Source: Microcaldota archaeon (lineage in GTDB: Archaea > Micrarchaeota > Micrarchaeia > Micrarchaeales > Micrarchaeaceae). Taken from it: a stretch of DNA of 35,664 nucleotides. A program made the translations under genes and the position numbers. The notes under the pieces were generated by a model. It worked only from the letters and a program-made list of their open reading frames with translations. It did no database searches and had not been told where the DNA came from. The DNA is taken from NCBI GenBank assembly GCA_021792775.1, contig JAJYTZ010000006.1, positions 1-35,664 of the forward strand, given 5' to 3'. Below, one piece after another: positions 32,197 to 35,664 of the stretch. Every line of letters starts with the position of its first letter. The stretch's first letter is position 1.

Positions 32197-32798
32197 TGGC
32201 GCTTCGCAAGTACCAATGCCGCGATCACTATCACTATGATTATTATCGCAATGATGTATATGTATGTGCTGACACCGAAGGAAGGTGTTGTGGGATATGA
32301 CACAGATGATGGTGTAGTGGGTAAGGTGGGCACAGATGGAGGGGTTGTGCTGTTTGTTTTTGATATTGTGCTTGTCGGAGTTGATATTGTATTTGATGGT
32401 TTTAGCACTGTAAGCTTCAATACAGCATTGCTCTGTGATGGGTCATCCCCGGTAGCGTTAAGGGTTATGTTGTAGTTTCCCGGGATAGTATTGTTTGAGG
32501 TGGTTATAGACATGTTTCCTGTATATGTTGGCTCGGCATAGCTTTGACTGAGCGATACATGAATCCCCATTGAGTTAAGGTATGAAAGATCAACAACATT
32601 AAGGGTTGTTCCCCATGTGCTTCCGCTTGCCAGTTTCACTACGTAAGGTATGCTTACGCTTTTGCCTTGATATAAGGAGGTATTCGCAGATGCGATACTT
32701 ATGGATGAACTGCCTATGACCGTAGCTCCCGCATATGATGTGAACAATAACGCGAGAAATATTGTACTAATCCAGAAAATCGTGGTATTCTTTCTCAT
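32193..32798 (-). CDS. Secreted protein anchored by a C-terminal membrane helix
   Basis: The 201-residue protein from ATG 32798 has a signal peptide (MRKNTTIFWISTIFLALLFT, cleaved about residue 24), a beta-sandwich-like domain resembling NEW3/CARDB-type modules (LYQGKSVSIPYVVKLASGST, PGNYNITLNATGDDPSQSNAVLKL), a Thr/Pro/Ser-rich stalk (about 133-172) and a C-terminal helix (YIYIIAIIIIVIVIAALVLA) plus KRH. A longer upstream frame would lie inside the 5S rRNA gene, so 32798 is the right start; GGTG precedes it. Being 13 nt after the 5S rRNA, it may share that transcript. Function is structural or adhesive by inference. Confidence 0.82.
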   Translation of the reverse strand: MRKNTTIFWISTIFLALLFTSYAGATVIGSSSISIASANTSLYQGKSVSIPYVVKLASGSTWGTTLNVVDLSYLNSMGIHVSLSQSYAEPTYTGNMSITTSNNTIPGNYNITLNATGDDPSQSNAVLKLTVLKPSNTISTPTSTISKTNSTTPPSVPTLPTTPSSVSYPTTPSFGVSTYIYIIAIIIIVIVIAALVLAKRH

Positions 32799-32811
32799 TT
32801 TAACACCGATG

Positions 32812-32923
32812 CCAAACAGCAATATGCTTTCCCACCTTACGGCAGTACACACATATCGTGGACAGGCTTAGCTTCCGAGTTCGGAATGGGATCGGGCGTT
32901 TCCCTGCCCCTATTACCGTTTGA
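32812..32923 (-). rRNA. rrf: 5S ribosomal RNA, stand-alone
   Basis: On the minus strand the conserved core ATCCCATTCCGAACTCGGAA followed by GCTAAGC is the universal 5S helix III/loop region. Helix I is CAAACGG (from 32922) with CTGTTTG (ending 32813); helix II is GGGCAGG with CCTGTCC; loop E/helix IV include GTGTACTG and GGTGGGAAAGC, and helix IV-V ATATG/GCATAT. The length, about 112 nt, is slightly short. A TATA box at 32946-32954 lies 27 nt ahead of 32923, which fixes the 5' end. No 16S or 23S is near, so it is transcribed alone or with the following protein gene. Confidence 0.93.
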
Positions 32924-32944
32924 CAGGTATCCTTGTTGGGCAAG

Positions 32945-32955
32945 TTTTATATAAG
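32945..32955 (-). promoter_or_regulatory. TATA box of the 5S rRNA gene
   Basis: CTTATATAAAA on the minus strand is centred about 27 nt upstream of the 5' end of 5S helix I. It is the strongest TATA match in the window, as expected for an rRNA gene. Confidence 0.75.
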
Positions 32956-33006
32956 TATTGGACATTCTGTTGCTAAGCTGCCTTTCTTTCCGGTATCTTT
33001 ATTGCA

Positions 33007-33077
33007 GACCCGACAAATAGGGTTTGCTGCGCCAACGGTGTTCAGTCCGTTGGGTGATTGTGACGTTCTGTCGGCTC
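33007..33077. ncRNA. Candidate structured RNA with H/ACA-like hairpin
   Basis: GA-C-CCGACA (33007-33015) pairs with TGTCGG-C-TC (33069-33077), and CCAACGG (33032-33038) pairs with CCGTTGG (33047-33053) around an 8-nt loop. Between the two stems is a large internal loop of 16 and 15 nt, like a pseudouridylation pocket. No clear ACA box follows on either strand (ATA on plus, AAT/ATA-like on minus), so an H/ACA guide is only one possibility. The 32956-33142 gap has no protein gene I recognise. The strand is not resolved. Confidence 0.35.
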
Positions 33078-33142
33078 GGTTTCGCCATATAAGTAAGAAA
33101 TATTAGTGCAAAAGCACGTGAATGATGTAGAAGCCCGCGTTT

Positions 33143-33910
33143 TCAAACGTGCGGAAATGAGACTATAGCAGTGTCGGTAAGAATATGATGCGCCACGGCC
33201 TTTACCTCCTCCGTTGCAAACGGAGACGCAACTGGAAATCCTGCAATCATCATGGAAGGTATATCGTTTGTGCTGTCCCCCATGTAAACGCAATCCTTCA
33301 GACGTATGCCATGGTTGTTTAGCATATCATAGACATACCTAGCTTTGTCTTCTCCGTCCTTAATTTTTATATCTATATTGTCGATCTTGTACGACTGTGG
33401 CCCGTTCTCTGACCGATCATGATAGAATACGTCGGTATTGCAAACTATGCTTCTGAATGCAAAGACTTTGTTAGCAGCTTCGGCAACGGATGAACCGTTG
33501 CACGTAGCAAGAAACCTGTTGTTAAAACCTCTGAGTATTACGCTTGTACTTAAGATCTGGTGACACAGTATGTATCTAAGCGCCATCTCGGTCAGTTCGT
33601 CTTTGGTTCCTATCCCTGCCCGTTTCAGCTTAGAATAGAACATCGGTAGACCTTCGACTGGGTCGGAACCGAGTATAGGGTTGTTTTCCACTGCACGTTT
33701 AATCTCAAGATAGCCTTTGATGCTTTCTATCGCAATCAGTATGTGCCCCTGACGTAGCATCTTTATTATAATTGGCACGCCCATCCCGTGCTCTGTCACA
33801 TTCTTATGCCAAAGCGTTCTATCGCCGTCGGACACTACGGCAGGTGCCTTATCCCCAAACATATCCAGAAATCTTCTGCTTTCGTGTGCACTATTTATTT
33901 TGGCATGCAT
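33143..33910 (-). CDS. HAD-superfamily phosphatase, SerB-like
   Basis: The 255-residue protein has HAD motif I (VSDGDRTLW, about residues 26-34, DxD with the nucleophile Asp27/29 pair), motif IV (VYMGDSTNDIPSM, about 211-223) with a G-D-S-x-N-D loop, and a Lys in the region between (KIKDGEDK). The insert of about 150 residues between motifs forms the substrate cap. HAD enzymes of this type remove phosphate from small molecules such as phosphoserine; the true substrate cannot be told. Start is ATG 33910. Palindromic TAACAA/TTGTTA lies in its promoter region. Confidence 0.85.
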   Translation of the reverse strand: MHAKINSAHESRRFLDMFGDKAPAVVSDGDRTLWHKNVTEHGMGVPIIIKMLRQGHILIAIESIKGYLEIKRAVENNPILGSDPVEGLPMFYSKLKRAGIGTKDELTEMALRYILCHQILSTSVILRGFNNRFLATCNGSSVAEAANKVFAFRSIVCNTDVFYHDRSENGPQSYKIDNIDIKIKDGEDKARYVYDMLNNHGIRLKDCVYMGDSTNDIPSMMIAGFPVASPFATEEVKAVAHHILTDTAIVSFPHV

Positions 33911-33925
33911 GGAAAAAGCCTATAT

Positions 33926-33938
33926 TAACAACTTGTTA
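33926..33938. promoter_or_regulatory. TAACAA-C-TTGTTA palindrome in the HAD promoter
   Basis: A perfect 6-bp inverted repeat around one base lies 16-28 bp upstream of ATG 33910. A further TTGTTA follows at about 33954-33959. TATA-like boxes overlap it on the minus strand (TTAATATA from 33928, TATATATATC from 33950). It could be an operator for the HAD gene. The rest of the 33911-34114 interval shows only the TTTATA box (34078) of the polyprenyl synthase. Confidence 0.4.
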
Positions 33939-34114
33939 TCTGATATATATACGTTGTTAGACTATGCGTTTGATCGATGCTGCGGCTTATTTTGTGCCAC
34001 AACTTAAAGATGGCTAGCGGTTAACCAAATCTGCATGTTTTCTTGTTATTTGGAGATGTGCGATCCATAAGAAATGCTTTATAGAACTTGGCGCGACATC
34101 TAAAGCGTGATAAG

Positions 34115-35182
34115 ATGCCGATAAAAGAATATATGAAAGAAAAAGCCAAGCTGATAAATAGCGAACTTGAAACCTATCTTAAGAGAAAATCTTCAGAAAG
34201 GTATATAGAGGCACTTCTCGGACGCTCGGGATATGAGTACGATACGGACGCGATTACAAAAAGCATACTGGAACCCGCCTGGTACCTTCTTGATCAGGGA
34301 GGTAAACGCTGGAGGCCGATACTCTCATTGCTCGTAATAGAGGCGCTTGGCAAGGACCCTGATAACTATATCGAGTTTTCTATTATACCAGAAGTAATTC
34401 ACAATGCGACACTCATACATGACGATATCGAAGATGATTCGGACATGAGAAGAGGGAATCTCGCTGTCCACAAAAAGTTTGGGATAGATATAGCAAACAA
34501 CCTTGGCGACTTCATGTACTTCTTCCCGCTCAGGGCACTCGTGGACAGCAAGAAACTTGATGAAAAGACCAAGAGCAGGGTGCTTTCTTTCTACATAAGA
34601 GAGATGACAAGAGTGGCACTCGGACAGTCTGTCGACATCGCATGGCATAGAGGATTGGTAAACCCTTATGAGATAAACGAGAAAAAGTATCTCCAGATGG
34701 CGCATGATAAGACTGGCGTACTTTCTAGGTTCGCATGCGAGTTGGGGGGTGTTATAGGCGGTGCGGACGATGTTACTGTGGAGAAGCTTGGGACGTTTGG
34801 CGCTATGATAGGCATTGCGTTTCAGTTGGAGGATGACATACTCAACATATATGAGAGCGACCTCTCTAAGAACAAGGGAGGCGTTGGGGATGATATATCA
34901 GAGGGGAAAGTCACAATGCTTGTGATACATACATTATCTAATGCTAAAGAAGAGGAAAGAAAGAGGCTAATAGAAATACTCTCAATGCATACAAAAGATA
35001 AGGAGCCTATAGAGGAGGCGATAGCAATAATAACCAAGTATAGGTCTAGGGAGTATGTCGAGGAGCTTGCTTACAAACTGGTCAGAGAGGCATGGGGGAC
35101 GGTCAACTCTTCTCTGCCGGACTCTGAGGCAAAATCTAAGCTTAAAGAACTTGTTGAGTATCTTATAAACAGGTCGGTGTGA
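34115..35182 (+). CDS. Polyprenyl (geranylgeranyl) diphosphate synthase
   Basis: The 355-residue enzyme condenses isopentenyl diphosphate into C15-C20 or longer chains for ether lipids. It shows GGKRWRP (about residues 61-67), the first Asp-rich motif LIHDDIEDDSDMRRG (about 100-114) and the second FQLEDDILNIYESD (about 239-252), where the last Asp of the usual DDxxD is Asn. ATG 34115 is preferred (GTGAT upstream, TATA TTTATA at 34078); TTG 34088 is an upstream alternative. It is longer than most, with an N-terminal extension of about 20-25 residues. It lies 8 nt before a second synthase gene. Confidence 0.93.
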   Translation: MPIKEYMKEKAKLINSELETYLKRKSSERYIEALLGRSGYEYDTDAITKSILEPAWYLLDQGGKRWRPILSLLVIEALGKDPDNYIEFSIIPEVIHNATLIHDDIEDDSDMRRGNLAVHKKFGIDIANNLGDFMYFFPLRALVDSKKLDEKTKSRVLSFYIREMTRVALGQSVDIAWHRGLVNPYEINEKKYLQMAHDKTGVLSRFACELGGVIGGADDVTVEKLGTFGAMIGIAFQLEDDILNIYESDLSKNKGGVGDDISEGKVTMLVIHTLSNAKEEERKRLIEILSMHTKDKEPIEEAIAIITKYRSREYVEELAYKLVREAWGTVNSSLPDSEAKSKLKELVEYLINRSV

Positions 35183-35190
35183 TCGATTCT

Positions 35191-35664
35191 ATGGAACATA
35201 TAGATTTCGAGGATTTTAAGGGTTTTGTGTCGGGGTTCAAGGAGCCTGTATATCGTAGGATAATAGAGTATATACCTGATCACGATAAACGCTTCTCTGA
35301 GATGATGAGATGTTATGTTGATAGAAAAGGGCAGTATAGAAGGCCCGGCTATCTTCTGTTGTGGACGCTCCTATATGGTGGGGATGTCAAGGATGCAATA
35401 CTGCCCGCCGCGGTCCAGCAGGCATCTGAGGATGCAGTGCTTATGCATGATGACATACTTGACCAGAACGAGTTGAGGAGAGGCGGCAAGGCTGCGCATG
35501 TGATGTATGGCATGGATTATGCGATAATAGCTGGTGATGCCTTATATTCTGTGATGTGGAAGATGGCGTTTGATGCCGCAGTGTCTATAGGGACGCGCGG
35601 CACGGCTTATTTGAATAAGCTGCATGACATGATTTTTATGACTGATTATGGCCAGTACAGATCG
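35191..35664 (+). CDS. Second polyprenyl synthase-family gene, 3'-truncated by the window end
   Basis: ATG 35191 follows the stop of the preceding synthase by 8 nt. The 158 visible residues contain RKGQYRRPGYLLLW in place of GGKRxRP and VLMHDDILDQNELRRGG, a DDxxD first Asp-rich motif, followed by YAIIAGDALYS as in polyprenyl synthases. The sequence is clearly different from the first, so it is an old paralogue. It may make another chain length, or form a heteromer with the first, as some prenyl synthases do. The C-terminus with the second Asp motif is outside the window. Confidence 0.9.
   Translation, partial: MEHIDFEDFKGFVSGFKEPVYRRIIEYIPDHDKRFSEMMRCYVDRKGQYRRPGYLLLWTLLYGGDVKDAILPAAVQQASEDAVLMHDDILDQNELRRGGKAAHVMYGMDYAIIAGDALYSVMWKMAFDAAVSIGTRGTAYLNKLHDMIFMTDYGQYRS

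Noticed and set aside
32799-32852. Longer N-terminus for the secreted protein at 32193
   Set aside because: The extra codons lie in the 5S rRNA gene; the signal peptide begins at ATG 32798.
32812-32923. Part of an rRNA operon
   Set aside because: Neither 16S nor 23S lies near; the 5S gene has its own TATA box.

Overview
The window looks like a piece of a small archaeal genome, most likely a DPANN lineage of the Micrarchaeota/ARMAN type. Supporting observations are a SecY, SRP54, eL41, PriL and TBP-type information-processing set, archaeal ether-lipid enzymes (geranylgeranyl reductase and polyprenyl synthases), TATA boxes about 29-30 nt upstream of start codons that imply leaderless mRNAs, a stand-alone 5S rRNA gene, a tRNA with an intron outside the anticodon loop, and a pilin N-terminus (MEYLMTYGWAI) typical of these groups. 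The lineage is an inference; the archaeal assignment is firm.

Layout. 1-2.85 kb: AT-rich type I restriction-modification island (hsdM truncated by the window edge, hsdS, a 56-residue HTH protein, three 14-bp direct repeats). 2.9-3.3 kb: HicBA toxin-antitoxin. 3.4-12.5 kb: core genes, namely a membrane protein, thioredoxin-hisS, a convergent unknown, a secreted glycoprotein-like gene coupled to cysS, eL41, and a DUF929-V4R-secY operon. 12.9-13.4 kb: VapBC. 13.5-16 kb: copper module (YHS protein, small ORF, P1B ATPase). 16.2-19.4 kb: radical SAM/SPASM enzyme facing two overlapping ferrochelatase-family genes, a probable haem module. 19.4-21.1 kb: AIM24-like protein divergent from TatD, whose stop codon lies inside a tRNA-Arg(TCT) gene with a T-loop intron. 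21.1-23.9 kb: accessory surface locus, with a pilin-LamG gene whose reading frame is broken at an (AC)8 tract, an ATPase of the DUF4143 type, and two 3'-end fragments related to the pilin-LamG gene. 23.9-28.5 kb: winged-helix protein, DRG GTPase, lysine-rich miniprotein, SRP54 divergent from a glycosyltransferase, and a single-repeat TBP. 28.6-35.7 kb: geranylgeranyl reductase, two small secreted/pilin-like proteins, PriL with an unusual C-terminal half, an 8-Cys zinc miniprotein, a secreted anchored protein, 5S rRNA, a possible structured RNA, a HAD phosphatase and two adjacent polyprenyl synthase genes, the second cut by the window end.

The strongest candidates for something new are: (i) the pilin-LamG locus, where the conserved signal-peptide residues continue upstream of the first ATG and join a promoter-positioned ATG only if the AC tract changes length, with partial 3' copies nearby (possible phase/antigenic variation in an archaeon); (ii) a stand-alone C-terminal half of TATA-binding protein; (iii) a primase large subunit whose C-terminal domain lacks the Fe-S cysteine pattern and resembles PriX; (iv) the tRNA-Arg with a perfect bulge-helix-bulge in the T loop, overlapping the tatD stop codon. 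No computation or database search was run; all family assignments are from reading the sequence.
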